Origin: Paraburkholderia graminis C4D1M
GTDB taxonomy: Bacteria > Pseudomonadota > Gammaproteobacteria > Burkholderiales > Burkholderiaceae
Length of the DNA: 64,000 bases
Assembly (NCBI RefSeq): GCF_000172415.1
Contig: NZ_ABLD01000024.1
Location: 1 to 64,000, forward strand
Reading direction: 5' to 3'
Below, in pieces: positions 33,273-42,169 of this stretch (the first letter of the stretch is position 1; every line of letters starts with the position of its first letter). A program made the position numbers and the translations under genes. The notes beneath the pieces were generated by a model. It was not told the DNA's origin and did no database searches. It was given only the letters and a program-made list of their open reading frames with translations.

Positions 33273-35075
33273 CTACGAAAGATGATGCACTTCCTGCAAT
33301 CCGAACACGGGTGTCGGAATGCCTTCCATGCGAGCCTTGAGTTGCAGTGACAGATACTGCGAGTAATGCCGCGACTGATGCAGATTGCCGCCATGAAACC
33401 AGAGTGCTTCTTGCTGAGTGGGCTTCCACATGTTGCGCTGTTCGCCTTCCCACGGCCCTGGATCTTTCGTCGTGTTCGAGCCGAGGCCCCACACTTTGCC
33501 GACTTTGTCGGCCACTTCGCGTGAGATGAGATCCGCGGCCCAACCGTTCATCGAACCATAGCCTGTTGCGTACACGACGAGATCCGCTTCGAGTTCGCTG
33601 CCGTCGCTGAGCAGCACCGAATGCTCTTTCAGTTCGACTACATCGACGCCGCTTTTCAGCTTGATCTTGCCGTCGGCGACGAGTTGCGATGCGCCGACAT
33701 CGATGTAATAGCCGGAACCGCGCCGCAAGTACTTCATGAAAAGGCCGGAGTCGTCGTCGCCGAAATCGAGCATGAAGCCGCTCTTTTCCAGGCGCGCATA
33801 GAACTCCGCATCGCGCTCGCGAATCGCGTTGAAAACCGGGATCTGAAACTCGTGAAGCATCGCATACGGTATCGATGCGAAGGTCAGATCCGCTTTCGCG
33901 GTCGTCATGCCTGCGGCCACCGCGCGTTCCGAATAGAGATCGCCGAGCGCCAACTCCATTAGCGAATCGGACTTCACGATATGCGTGGACGAGCGCTGCA
34001 CCATCGTCACGTCGACGCCTGCTTCCCACAGCGCCGCGCAGATGTCGTGAGCCGAATTGTTCGCGCCGATCACGACGACCTTCTTGCCGTGATACGCGTC
34101 CGGCCCCGGATGCTGCGACGAATGATGCTGCTCGCCCTTGAATACATCCATGCCCTTGAAGCTCGGAATATTCGGCTTGCCGGACATGCCGGTCGCGAGC
34201 ACGAGTTGCTTCGGGCGCAATGTGATGGGCTCTCCGCCTCGCTCGACTTCGACGATCCATTCGCCTTTCGCTTCGTCGTAGCGCGCCGATTTGCAGACGG
34301 TCGATCCCCAGTAGTTCAGCTCCATGACCTTCGTGTACATCTCGAGCCAGTCGCCGATCTTGTCCTTCGGCGTGAAGACGGGCCAGTTGTCGGGGAAGGG
34401 CAAGTAGGGCATATGGTCGTACCAGACCGGGTCATGCAGACACAGCGTTTTATAGCGCTTGCGCCATGCATCGCCCGGCCTTTCGTTCTTATCGACGATG
34501 ATGGTCGGCACGCCGAGTTGCCGCAGCCGCGCACCGAGTCCGATGCCACCTTGCCCGCCGCCGACAATCAGGCAATACGGTTGCTCCGCCGTGCCAAGCG
34601 TGTCGAGCTCGGCCTCGCGCCGCTCTTTCCAGCTCGTGCGATCGCGGCGTGCGCCGTGCTCGGCGCCCATCGGACGAAGCGGCCCTTTGGGCTCTTCATG
34701 GCCCTTCAATTCGGCCATCGTGGTGAGCAGCGTCCAGATGCGGCCTTGCTTAAGTCGAATGAAGCCGGTGCCGCGCGCGACGCCGGTTTCGAACGTGATC
34801 CAGCCTTGCGCGACGCCGTCCGCTTCCGTTGCGGGCTCGTTATCCGCAAGCCGCAGCCTGGACGGTTTGATTGCAGCCAACTGTGTATTCAGCATTTCCG
34901 CGATTTGCTCGCGGCCTTCGAGCGTCTTGATGTTCCAGGTGAAAGCGACGAGATCGCGCCAGTAGCAGTCGGGCTGAAACAGGTCGACGGCGGCTTGTGT
35001 GTCGCCGCGTTTGAGCGCGGCTTCGAGGCTTTCCAGCACAGCGGATATAGCCTGATTTGCAGTGTTTTCAGACAT
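33273..35075 (-). CDS. Flavin-containing monooxygenase with SnoaL-like N-terminal domain
   Basis: A 600-residue two-domain protein. Residues 1-125 form an NTF2/SnoaL-like domain (DLFQPDCYWRDLVAFTWNIKTLEG). Residues about 165-590 form a class B flavin monooxygenase: FAD motif GGGQGGIGLG at 172, an FxGxxxH-type fingerprint in FKGEQHHSSQHPG, and an NADPH motif VVVIGANNSAHD near 335. Such enzymes insert oxygen at N or S atoms or perform Baeyer-Villiger oxidation. The start has a strong GGAGGAG site. It lies 84 bases downstream of the regulator gene on the same strand. The substrate is unknown. Confidence 0.9.
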   Translation of the reverse strand: MSENTANQAISAVLESLEAALKRGDTQAAVDLFQPDCYWRDLVAFTWNIKTLEGREQIAEMLNTQLAAIKPSRLRLADNEPATEADGVAQGWITFETGVARGTGFIRLKQGRIWTLLTTMAELKGHEEPKGPLRPMGAEHGARRDRTSWKERREAELDTLGTAEQPYCLIVGGGQGGIGLGARLRQLGVPTIIVDKNERPGDAWRKRYKTLCLHDPVWYDHMPYLPFPDNWPVFTPKDKIGDWLEMYTKVMELNYWGSTVCKSARYDEAKGEWIVEVERGGEPITLRPKQLVLATGMSGKPNIPSFKGMDVFKGEQHHSSQHPGPDAYHGKKVVVIGANNSAHDICAALWEAGVDVTMVQRSSTHIVKSDSLMELALGDLYSERAVAAGMTTAKADLTFASIPYAMLHEFQIPVFNAIRERDAEFYARLEKSGFMLDFGDDDSGLFMKYLRRGSGYYIDVGASQLVADGKIKLKSGVDVVELKEHSVLLSDGSELEADLVVYATGYGSMNGWAADLISREVADKVGKVWGLGSNTTKDPGPWEGEQRNMWKPTQQEALWFHGGNLHQSRHYSQYLSLQLKARMEGIPTPVFGLQEVHHLS

Positions 35076-35159
35076 GGTTGCTCCTCCATATGAAACGGAT
35101 AGTCAAACTTCAGAGAGAACGCGGGTTCTATGCCCGCTAAGGGAATCTGTGCAGCGCCG

Positions 35160-36326
35160 CTAGCACTTGTGCGGCGGCAGAATATGCAGCTTCGCGATGC
35201 GTCGATACAAAGTCGCGCGCGATATGCCGAGTGCTTGCGCGGCCAGGTCCGTGCGCCACTTGGCGTCGTTCATCGCGTCGACGATGCGCCTGCGCTCGAG
35301 CGCTTCGCTCTCCGACATGAGTGGCATATCGTGCGGCGCGGCGTTTGCGTTGTTGGTGCTTGTGTCGGGCGATGCGGCGTGCGTGCGTCGGGAGATTCGC
35401 GCGGCGGCCGGTGCGCGCACACGCGCATAGAGCGGCGAGCCGGTATCGTTGAGCCTCAACGAAACGAGACCGCGGCTTGTCTTGGCGTCGAACAGACGCT
35501 CGGGCGGAACGTCGAAGATCTCCGACACATGGCGCGGCAACTGATTGAGCACCGGCAGACATTCGCGCGCGCGCCGGTTCGCGGCGACGGCGTGGCCGCG
35601 TGCGTCGATGGCAATCAGAATCTCGGGCTGCGCCTCGACGTAATGGCGGTTGCGATGTGCGAGCAGTACCCAGCAATCCGTTGCGGCATTCAGGAAGTAA
35701 GCGTCCTCGATCAGCAGCGCGCTTTGCCGCACGATGTGATTGACGAGCCGCTGGCTTTCGCGATCGTCGGGCGAACGTACGGCCGATGCATCGAGCACGC
35801 CGAGCAGTTCGCCGTGCAAACCGAAAATCGGCGACGCGCTGCACGTGAGCGTGGTGAAGGCCGCGCGAAAATGATCGCTGCGATGAACGGTAATCGGCTC
35901 CGCGTCGAGCAGCACGGTCGCGACGCCGCACGTGCCTTCCTCGCTTTCGGACCAGCATGAGCCGAGATAGAGTCCAGCGCGCTTGAAGTCGTGGCGGCGG
36001 TCCTTGTCGACGCGATAGTCGATCGTCACGCCTTTCGCGTCGGTGAGCATCACGCAGTAGTCCGCTTCGCGCACCATCTCGTGCAGCCGCGACAAACACT
36101 GGCCCGACGCGCGCAGAAACGATTCCTCGCGATGCTGCACGTCGCGCAATTCGGGCACCGTCAGAATGCGCGGCCCGGCGGTCGCGCCGGGATCGAGATG
36201 GTATTGCTCGAGCGAGCGCCTATACGACGAGGCAAGCCGTTTGCCGTCTGCGCCCGGACGCTGGGTTCGTCCTTCTATGACGTTGCATATGCGGTCGATA
36301 TGTCTCGTGGACGGAACGTAGGGCAT
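35160..36326 (-). CDS. GAF-domain transcriptional regulator with Fis-type HTH, lacking the AAA+ domain
   Basis: A 388-residue protein like the N- and C-terminal parts of AcoR-type activators. A GAF sensor comes first (residues about 65-210, with DYCVMLTDAKGVTIDY and WSESEEGTCGVATVLLDAEPITVHRSDHF). A second PAS/GAF-like part follows, and then a Fis-type helix-turn-helix at the C-terminus (ERRRIVDAMNDAKWRTDLAAQALGISRATLYRRIAKL). The sigma-54 ATPase domain with GAFTGA is absent. The ATG at 36326 has GGAGG seven bases upstream. It probably controls the monooxygenase gene that follows it. Because the ATPase is missing, it cannot activate sigma-54 polymerase in the classical way. Confidence 0.85.
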   Translation of the reverse strand: MPYVPSTRHIDRICNVIEGRTQRPGADGKRLASSYRRSLEQYHLDPGATAGPRILTVPELRDVQHREESFLRASGQCLSRLHEMVREADYCVMLTDAKGVTIDYRVDKDRRHDFKRAGLYLGSCWSESEEGTCGVATVLLDAEPITVHRSDHFRAAFTTLTCSASPIFGLHGELLGVLDASAVRSPDDRESQRLVNHIVRQSALLIEDAYFLNAATDCWVLLAHRNRHYVEAQPEILIAIDARGHAVAANRRARECLPVLNQLPRHVSEIFDVPPERLFDAKTSRGLVSLRLNDTGSPLYARVRAPAAARISRRTHAASPDTSTNNANAAPHDMPLMSESEALERRRIVDAMNDAKWRTDLAAQALGISRATLYRRIAKLHILPPHKC

Positions 36327-36541
36327 GACGAGCCTCCGGGCGAACTCAGCGCGAACTGGGTGCTGGAGACATTCTGCGCTACACCGCACCGCGTGTCTCC
36401 GAAGCCTGAAACGTACGGTACGTTTGTAGCACGCGCGAATCGGGAGATCACACTGCAGTGCACCATCGGGGGCGGTGAGAATTTTTTCTCAAGGGCGAAG
36501 ACGCACGCGACATGGCGCGTGCGCTGGCTTGCTGCAACAAA

Positions 36542-36563
36542 AACCGGCGCTCGTGCGCCGGTT
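36542..36563 (-). terminator. Rho-independent terminator of the chemoreceptor gene
   Basis: AACCGGCGC (36542-36550) and GCGCCGGTT (36555-36563) form a 9-bp stem with a four-base loop. Read on the minus strand the stem is followed by TTTTTG. It lies just after the stop of the leftward chemoreceptor gene. Confidence 0.8.
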
Positions 36564-36582
36564 CTTGCGGGAAGGGACGGAC

Positions 36583-38367
36583 TTAGAACGTTTCCCAGTT
36601 TTCCGCGCCGGCGGTCTGGAGTTCGCGTTCCTTGAAGTGCGAGGACGATGAAGACGACGAGGAAGACGCCGGCAACGCCTTGCGCGCCGTGGCGCTAATA
36701 GCCTTCGACTTCGCCCCCGGCACAGCCGCCTTTTTCGGCGGCGTGGCGCCGCGCGCGGACCTGGCTACACCGGTGCGCATTGCCCCTTGTCCACTATGCC
36801 CGGCCGCATCCACTTGGAAAACCGATACCGCCGAGCGCAGGCTTTCGGCCTGATCCGCCATGGCCTGCGCGGCGGCGGTTGCCTGCTCGACGAGCGCCGC
36901 GTTTTGCTGAGTGACTTCGTCCATCTGCGTGACGGCCACGTTGACCTGCTCGATGCCCTTCGTTTGCTCCGACGACGCCGACGCGATCTCGCCCATGATG
37001 TCGGTCACCTGCTGCACCGAGCGCACGACTTCGCTCATCGTCTGACCTGCGTTTTCGACGAGTTGCGAGCCGCTCGCCACATGCGACGCGGAGGCTTCGA
37101 TCAGTTCCTTGATCTCCTTCGCCGCGGTCGCACTGCGCTGGGCGAGCGTGCGGACTTCGCCCGCGACGACCGCGAAGCCGCGGCCGTCTTCGCCTGCCCG
37201 AGCGGCTTCGACCGCTGCGTTCAGTGCGAGGATATTGGTCTGGAATGCAATTGCTTCGATCACCGAAATGATTTCGGTCACCTTCGTCGAACTCGATGAA
37301 ATGTCGCGCATGGTCGACACGACCTGGTGAACCACTTCGCCGCCGGATGCCGCGGTCGTGGAAGCCGCCGCCGCGAGCGTGCTGCCCTGACGCGCGTTGT
37401 CGGTGTTATTGCGCACCGTCGACGTCAATTCTTCCATGCTCGCCGCGGTCTGCTGGAGCGACGCGGCCTGTTCCTCGGTGCGTTGCGACAGGTCCTGGTT
37501 GCCTTGCGCAATCTCGCCGGCCGCCACCGAGATCGATTCCGCCGACGTCTTGATGCCCGACACGATCGCGGTGAGCTTCTCGCGCATTGCTTCGAGCGAT
37601 GCCATCAGACTGCTCCGGTCGCCGGCTGCAACCTGCACGCGCACGGTCAGGTTGCCTTCGGCGATCTGCGCGGCCATTTCCTGCGCGGCGCGCGGCTCGC
37701 CGCCCAACTGCCGCAGAATGCTGCGCGAGATGAGCGCGGCAGTCGCCACGCCCAGCAGGAATGCGATCGCGGCAATGACCGAGATCATGGTGCGGACCGT
37801 CGAGTAAGTCGCGAAGGCGCTGAGCTGCGCTTCCTTGTTCTGCTCATCTTCGACGCGCGCGAGTTCCGTCGCGCGGGCAAGCCATGCTCGCTGCGGCGGC
37901 CGCGCGTTTTGCAGCAGCTCCTGCGTCGCGAGCGCGGCGTTCTGCGACAGTGCGAGATCCATCGCCTTGCGCAACGGCGGCATCGCCGCGGCTTCGTCCT
38001 GCTTGAGCTGTTCGATCAGCGAGCGCTCCACCGAAGTCGTGGCCGGCTCCTGCGCGAACAGGCGAGTGAGTTGCTGGTAGGCCTCCGCATAATTCTGATC
38101 CTGCTTCTTGATGCGGTCCGCTTCCTGCGCAAGGTCGCGCGGCTCGGTGATCAACGCCAGGTTGCGTATCGCGATGGCGCGATCCTGAATCGACGCGCGC
38201 AATTCGTTCGCGAGACGGGTCTCCTCGTTATTCACGCGGGCAATACCGTCGAGACTATCGTTCAGCTCGGACAAGCCGAACAGCGCGATGCCGGCCAGCA
38301 CGAGAAGCAACGCCGTCAGCAGGCCGAAGCCGGTTTGCAGGCGCGTGGAGACCTTCATGTTTTTCAT
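36583..38367 (-). CDS. Methyl-accepting chemotaxis protein
   Basis: A 594-residue transmembrane chemoreceptor. One membrane helix at about residues 10-30 is followed by a four-helix-bundle periplasmic sensor (residues about 35-190) and a second membrane helix. A HAMP domain then precedes a long cytoplasmic signalling coil. The hairpin tip has the conserved EAIAFQTNILALNAAVEAARAGEDGRGFAVVAGEVRTLAQRSA segment that binds CheA and CheW. The C-terminus is Ala/Ser-rich (ASSSSSSSSSHFKERE) and ends in NWETF, a CheR/CheB-binding pentapeptide. The ligand cannot be read from sequence. A terminator follows. Confidence 0.93.
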   Translation of the reverse strand: MKNMKVSTRLQTGFGLLTALLLVLAGIALFGLSELNDSLDGIARVNNEETRLANELRASIQDRAIAIRNLALITEPRDLAQEADRIKKQDQNYAEAYQQLTRLFAQEPATTSVERSLIEQLKQDEAAAMPPLRKAMDLALSQNAALATQELLQNARPPQRAWLARATELARVEDEQNKEAQLSAFATYSTVRTMISVIAAIAFLLGVATAALISRSILRQLGGEPRAAQEMAAQIAEGNLTVRVQVAAGDRSSLMASLEAMREKLTAIVSGIKTSAESISVAAGEIAQGNQDLSQRTEEQAASLQQTAASMEELTSTVRNNTDNARQGSTLAAAASTTAASGGEVVHQVVSTMRDISSSSTKVTEIISVIEAIAFQTNILALNAAVEAARAGEDGRGFAVVAGEVRTLAQRSATAAKEIKELIEASASHVASGSQLVENAGQTMSEVVRSVQQVTDIMGEIASASSEQTKGIEQVNVAVTQMDEVTQQNAALVEQATAAAQAMADQAESLRSAVSVFQVDAAGHSGQGAMRTGVARSARGATPPKKAAVPGAKSKAISATARKALPASSSSSSSSSHFKERELQTAGAENWETF

Positions 38368-38451
38368 TTCCGTTCCTGTATCCAGAAGAGGCGTACATCT
38401 GGTTTACGTCTGCCTGCCGGAATACTGAAGGGTGTTTGTAATTGAAGGTTT

Positions 38452-39150
38452 TCATTGCGCGGGGCAAGGTGGCGCGGTTTGCCCACGCACGAGGCGATGG
38501 GCACGCGCTGCGGCGTCGAGCGCTCGGATGCCGTCGGCGACATTGGCGGCAATCTGCTGAAGCGCTTGCCGATGGCCGGCCACGAGCGCGTCGTTGCCCG
38601 CGCCGACCGGCTCGCTGACGACGCTGCGGCACGTCAGCACCGCTTCCTCGGACAACGCCCGCACGCTCCACACCGCGTCGATCAGCGCATGCGAGCCCGG
38701 CCACGATTCGAAGCGCTGCACACTCAATTTCACGCGATAAACCGACACGCCGGCCGGGCGCGGAGAACGCGAGACGTCGATCGCATCGAGCTGTTGCGCG
38801 AGTTGCTGCGAGAGCGCGAGACGGATTTCGTCGGCGGGCAACGACGCCCAACGGGCTTGCTCGAGCACGTCCACGCGAGTCGCGCTGGTCTGCACGACGA
38901 GCGCCGACCGCGCGACTTGCGCGGGCACGTCGACGGCCGCGACGTCGATCATCAGCAGAGGCGGCGCGGCGCTGCGCACTTCGCTCGATGCGAGCCCGCC
39001 GGCGAGCGTATAAAAGCGGCTCGGCGGCGACGAACAGGCACTGAGCGCGCCGAGTGCGACGAGTGCCACCGATGCCACCGATGCGATCAATGCCGCGCAC
39101 GGCGCGAGCGCGGCAAACCCGGCGAGCGGACGACGCGAATAGCGGCTCAT
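38452..39150 (-). CDS. pqiC: PqiC-type outer-membrane lipoprotein
   Basis: A 232-residue lipoprotein (lipobox LSAC) of the ABC-type transport auxiliary component family, with FYTLAGG after the anchor and a conserved YRVKLSVQRFESWPGSHALIDAVWSVR region. PqiC forms the outer-membrane partner of the PqiB tunnel that moves lipids between membranes. Its ATG overlaps the pqiB stop (ATGA). It is the last of the pqi genes, 84 bases before the chemoreceptor gene on the same strand. Confidence 0.88.
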   Translation of the reverse strand: MSRYSRRPLAGFAALAPCAALIASVASVALVALGALSACSSPPSRFYTLAGGLASSEVRSAAPPLLMIDVAAVDVPAQVARSALVVQTSATRVDVLEQARWASLPADEIRLALSQQLAQQLDAIDVSRSPRPAGVSVYRVKLSVQRFESWPGSHALIDAVWSVRALSEEAVLTCRSVVSEPVGAGNDALVAGHRQALQQIAANVADGIRALDAAARAHRLVRGQTAPPCPAQ

Positions 39151-40775
39151 GGCTTGTCCTCCGATTTGCCGCGCACGAGCGATTCCGGATGACGCTCCAG
39201 ATAATCGGCCAACGCGTTCAGCGATTGCAGCGTGCGCGTCAGTTCCTGCAACGCCTGATGCATGTCGGCCTGCACCGGCGAATCCTGCCTGAGCGTGGCC
39301 TCTGCGGAACCGAAAGTCTGCTTCGCCGCCGCGAGCGTGTCGCGCGCCTGCGGCATGATCTCGGTGCTCAACTGCGTGAATAGCTTGTCGGCGTTTTTCA
39401 GCGAGTTGTTCAGATTCGTGCCGATCTGATCGAAGGGCATGCGCTCCAGCTTCTTCGCGATCTCGGCGACCTGCGTTTGCAATGCGTCGAGCGAGTTTGG
39501 AATGGTCGGCAGTTCGAGCGGATCGCGCGCGGGATCGAAGCTCACGGGCGCGGCCTTCGGGAAAATATCGAGCGCCACATATAACTGACCCGTCAGCAGG
39601 TTGCCGGTGCGCAATTGTCCGCGCAGCCCGCGCTCGACGAGATGTTGCAGCAGCCGCTGATTTTCCACCGTCCCGGCTTTGGGGACCTCCGTGCCGTGCA
39701 CCCGGCGCCTCAGCCGGTCGGGATACAGTTCCAGCGTGACGGGCATCGTGAAGCTGCGCGTCTTGGGATCGTAGTCGACGCCGATGTCCGTGACCTGGCC
39801 GAGCACGATGCCGCGGAAGTCGACCACCGCGCCCACCGACAATCCGCGCAGCGACTGGTTGAACTTCATCACGGTACGCACGGGCGTCGTGTCCGGCGCG
39901 CGCATTGCATCGGCTTCGTCGGACGCGAGATGGAAGCTCGAGTAGTCCGCGGCCTGCGGCCCCGGCGTCTGGCCCGGCGGCGCGCGGAACGACAGACCGC
40001 CGATCAGGATCGACGTAAGCGACTGCGTGTTCACGACAAAGCCGTTCGAATCGAGCCGCACATTGACGCCGCTTGCATGCCACCAGCGCGAATTCGTGCC
40101 GACGTACTGATCGTACGGCGCTGCCACGAATACCTGCATCGTCACGCCCGTGCCGTCCTTATCGAGCGAAAGGGCGTACACCTGGCCGACCTGCACGCGC
40201 CGGTAAAAAATCGGCGAGCCAATGTCGATCGAGCCGAGCGAATCGCCGTGCAGCGTAAAGCGCCGGCCTTTCTGATCGCCGGTGACGGGCGGAGGCGCCT
40301 CGAGCCCGACGAACTCGCTGCGCGCCTCTTTCGAGCGGCCCGCGTCCACGCCGATATACGCTCCCGAGAGCAGCGTGCCGATGCCGGTTACGCCGCTCGC
40401 GCCGATTCGCGGACGCACCACCCAGAAGCGCGTGTCCTTCACCGCGAAGTCGTCGGCCTGGTTGCTCAATTGCACCGCCACCTGCACCTGCGAATGATCC
40501 TTCGACAGCGTGATGCTCTTCACCGAGCCGATCACGACGTCCTTGTACTTGACCTGCGTCTTGCCCGGCTCGAGACCTTCCGCGTTGTTGAAACTGATGG
40601 TGACCGCGGGGCCGCGTTCGGTGATCGACTTCACGACGAGCGCGATGCCGATGAGCGCCGCGATCAGCGGCACCACCCAGACGAGAGAGGGCAGCCAGCC
40701 GCGGCGCGGCTCGATGCCGGGATCGGGCGCGTCCGGCAGATCGCGCGGCGCGGCGGGGCCTTGCGGGCTATTCAT
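39147..40775 (-). CDS. pqiB: PqiB, MCE-domain lipid-transport tunnel protein
   Basis: A 542-residue protein anchored by one N-terminal helix (residues about 28-50), with three MCE (MlaD-type) domains. These are seen as repeated segments such as VTISFNNAEGLEPGKTQVKYKDVVIGSVKSI, VQVGQVYALSLDKDGTGVTMQV and SVGAVVDFRGIVLGQVTDIGV. A long C-terminal helical region follows (residues about 430-520). PqiB hexamers form a tube across the periplasm for lipid movement. It overlaps the upstream pqiA gene by eight bases and the downstream pqiC gene by four. Confidence 0.95.
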   Translation of the reverse strand: MNSPQGPAAPRDLPDAPDPGIEPRRGWLPSLVWVVPLIAALIGIALVVKSITERGPAVTISFNNAEGLEPGKTQVKYKDVVIGSVKSITLSKDHSQVQVAVQLSNQADDFAVKDTRFWVVRPRIGASGVTGIGTLLSGAYIGVDAGRSKEARSEFVGLEAPPPVTGDQKGRRFTLHGDSLGSIDIGSPIFYRRVQVGQVYALSLDKDGTGVTMQVFVAAPYDQYVGTNSRWWHASGVNVRLDSNGFVVNTQSLTSILIGGLSFRAPPGQTPGPQAADYSSFHLASDEADAMRAPDTTPVRTVMKFNQSLRGLSVGAVVDFRGIVLGQVTDIGVDYDPKTRSFTMPVTLELYPDRLRRRVHGTEVPKAGTVENQRLLQHLVERGLRGQLRTGNLLTGQLYVALDIFPKAAPVSFDPARDPLELPTIPNSLDALQTQVAEIAKKLERMPFDQIGTNLNNSLKNADKLFTQLSTEIMPQARDTLAAAKQTFGSAEATLRQDSPVQADMHQALQELTRTLQSLNALADYLERHPESLVRGKSEDKP

Positions 40776-41448
40776 GAGGCGGCTCCGTAACGGGGCGGGA
40801 CATCGGCGGGCTGCCGCCTTCGAGGTTGTCCCAGATCAGTCGCGGGTCGAATTGCATCGACGCCAACATTGTCAGTATCACTACGCAACCGAACGCGAGC
40901 GCGCCGGGACCGGCCGTGATGACGGCAAACGATTCGAAGCGCACGAGTGCGACGGTCAGCGTGATCACGAACACGTCGAGCATCGACCAGCGGCCGATGC
41001 GCTCGACAAGCCGGAACAGCTTCACGCGCTCCATCGGACGCCATGCCGAGCGGCGTTGCGCAGTGGCGGCGAGCAGCACGAGCACGCCGAGCTTGAGCAT
41101 CGGCACGAGAATGCTCGCGACGAATACGACGATGGCTAGCGGCCACGACCCCGAGGTCCAGAAATAGATGACGCCGCTGATGATCGTGTCGTCTTCCGAG
41201 CCGACCAGCGACGACGTATGCATGACCGGCAGCAGATTGGCCGGGATATACAGAATCGCGGCCGAAATCAGCAGCGCCCACGTGCGTGCGAGGCTGTTGG
41301 GATTGCGCCGATGCAGGGCCGCGCCGCAACGCGGGCAAGACTGCGCGGTGTGAGCGGCGTGAGCGGCATGAGCGGTTGCGCGTCGCGCGACGCGTCCGCA
41401 TGCGTGGCAGGTGAGGAGCCCCGCTTTCGATGCGGTGAGTGTGTTCAT
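40768..41448 (-). CDS. pqiA: PqiA-type integral membrane protein (second pqiA copy)
   Basis: A 226-residue membrane protein with a zinc-ribbon-like N-terminus of two CxxC pairs (TCHACG and SCPRCG) and four hydrophobic helices. It corresponds to the second half of the double PqiA of E. coli, encoded here as a separate gene. The loop LLPVMHTSSLVGSEDDTIISGVIYFW is typical. Its start overlaps the first pqiA stop by four bases. An Ala/His-rich stretch between the Cys pairs (residues 24-34) is unusual. Confidence 0.9.
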   Translation of the reverse strand: MNTLTASKAGLLTCHACGRVARRATAHAAHAAHTAQSCPRCGAALHRRNPNSLARTWALLISAAILYIPANLLPVMHTSSLVGSEDDTIISGVIYFWTSGSWPLAIVVFVASILVPMLKLGVLVLLAATAQRRSAWRPMERVKLFRLVERIGRWSMLDVFVITLTVALVRFESFAVITAGPGALAFGCVVILTMLASMQFDPRLIWDNLEGGSPPMSRPVTEPPHE

Positions 41449-42143
41449 CGCGTGACCCGGTGTTTGTGCCACGGACCGCGCGGAGCCGCGACCGGCAGCC
41501 AGTTGCCGCGCGTGCGTCCTGGCTGCGCTGCGCGGCGCGCGCGGATGTCGTCTGCGAAGTCCCAGAGCGTGCGCGGATCGAACATGACGACGAGCACCAG
41601 CATCAACGTGAGTGCGCCGAAGGCGAACAGCGCCGCGCCTGGCACCACGCGCGCGAGGCTCACCATCTTTACGATCGTGACCAGCACGCCGAGCATGAAT
41701 ACTTCGATCATGCCCCACGGCCGCACGAACTGAATGGCGCGCAGCACGCGATTAAAGCCTGGCGGCACGTAGCCCTGGCGAATGGAAGTCAGCACATATA
41801 GCAGCGCGGCCAGTTCGGTCAGCGGGAACAGCACCGTCGAGCAGAACACCATGGCCGCGACCAGTTGCATGTCCTCGTTCCATAGCGCGACGAGTGCGCC
41901 GAACAGGCTCGTGTGCGAAGTAATGCCGCCCGTTTCGAGTTCGAGGAGCGGCGTGCCGAGCGCGATCACGAACGTGAACAGCGACGCGAGCGTCAGCGCG
42001 CAAATGCCGTCGAGGTTCGTCGACATGCCGCGATACAGGATCGCGCCGCAGCGCAGGCAATGCGCGGACGACTTTCCGCGCAACCGGCGCTTGCGGAACA
42101 GCGCGTCGCACTCGTGGCAGGCAACCAGGTTTTCTTCGTTCAT
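41445..42143 (-). CDS. pqiA: PqiA-type integral membrane protein (first pqiA copy)
   Basis: A 232-residue inner-membrane protein with two CxxC pairs (ACHECD and CLRCG) and four hydrophobic helices, corresponding to the first half of the double PqiA of E. coli. The segment TSHTSLFGALVALWNEDMQLVA is conserved. The ATG at 42143 is 27 bases after the DUF2950 gene; GTG codons at 42173 and 42191 are alternatives that would overlap that gene. No strong ribosome-binding site is seen, which suggests translational coupling. PqiA is the energy-independent partner of PqiB in the inner membrane. Confidence 0.88.
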   Translation of the reverse strand: MNEENLVACHECDALFRKRRLRGKSSAHCLRCGAILYRGMSTNLDGICALTLASLFTFVIALGTPLLELETGGITSHTSLFGALVALWNEDMQLVAAMVFCSTVLFPLTELAALLYVLTSIRQGYVPPGFNRVLRAIQFVRPWGMIEVFMLGVLVTIVKMVSLARVVPGAALFAFGALTLMLVLVVMFDPRTLWDFADDIRARRAAQPGRTRGNWLPVAAPRGPWHKHRVTR

Positions 42144-42169
42144 ACGGGCATCGGCGTCGGTATCGGCAT

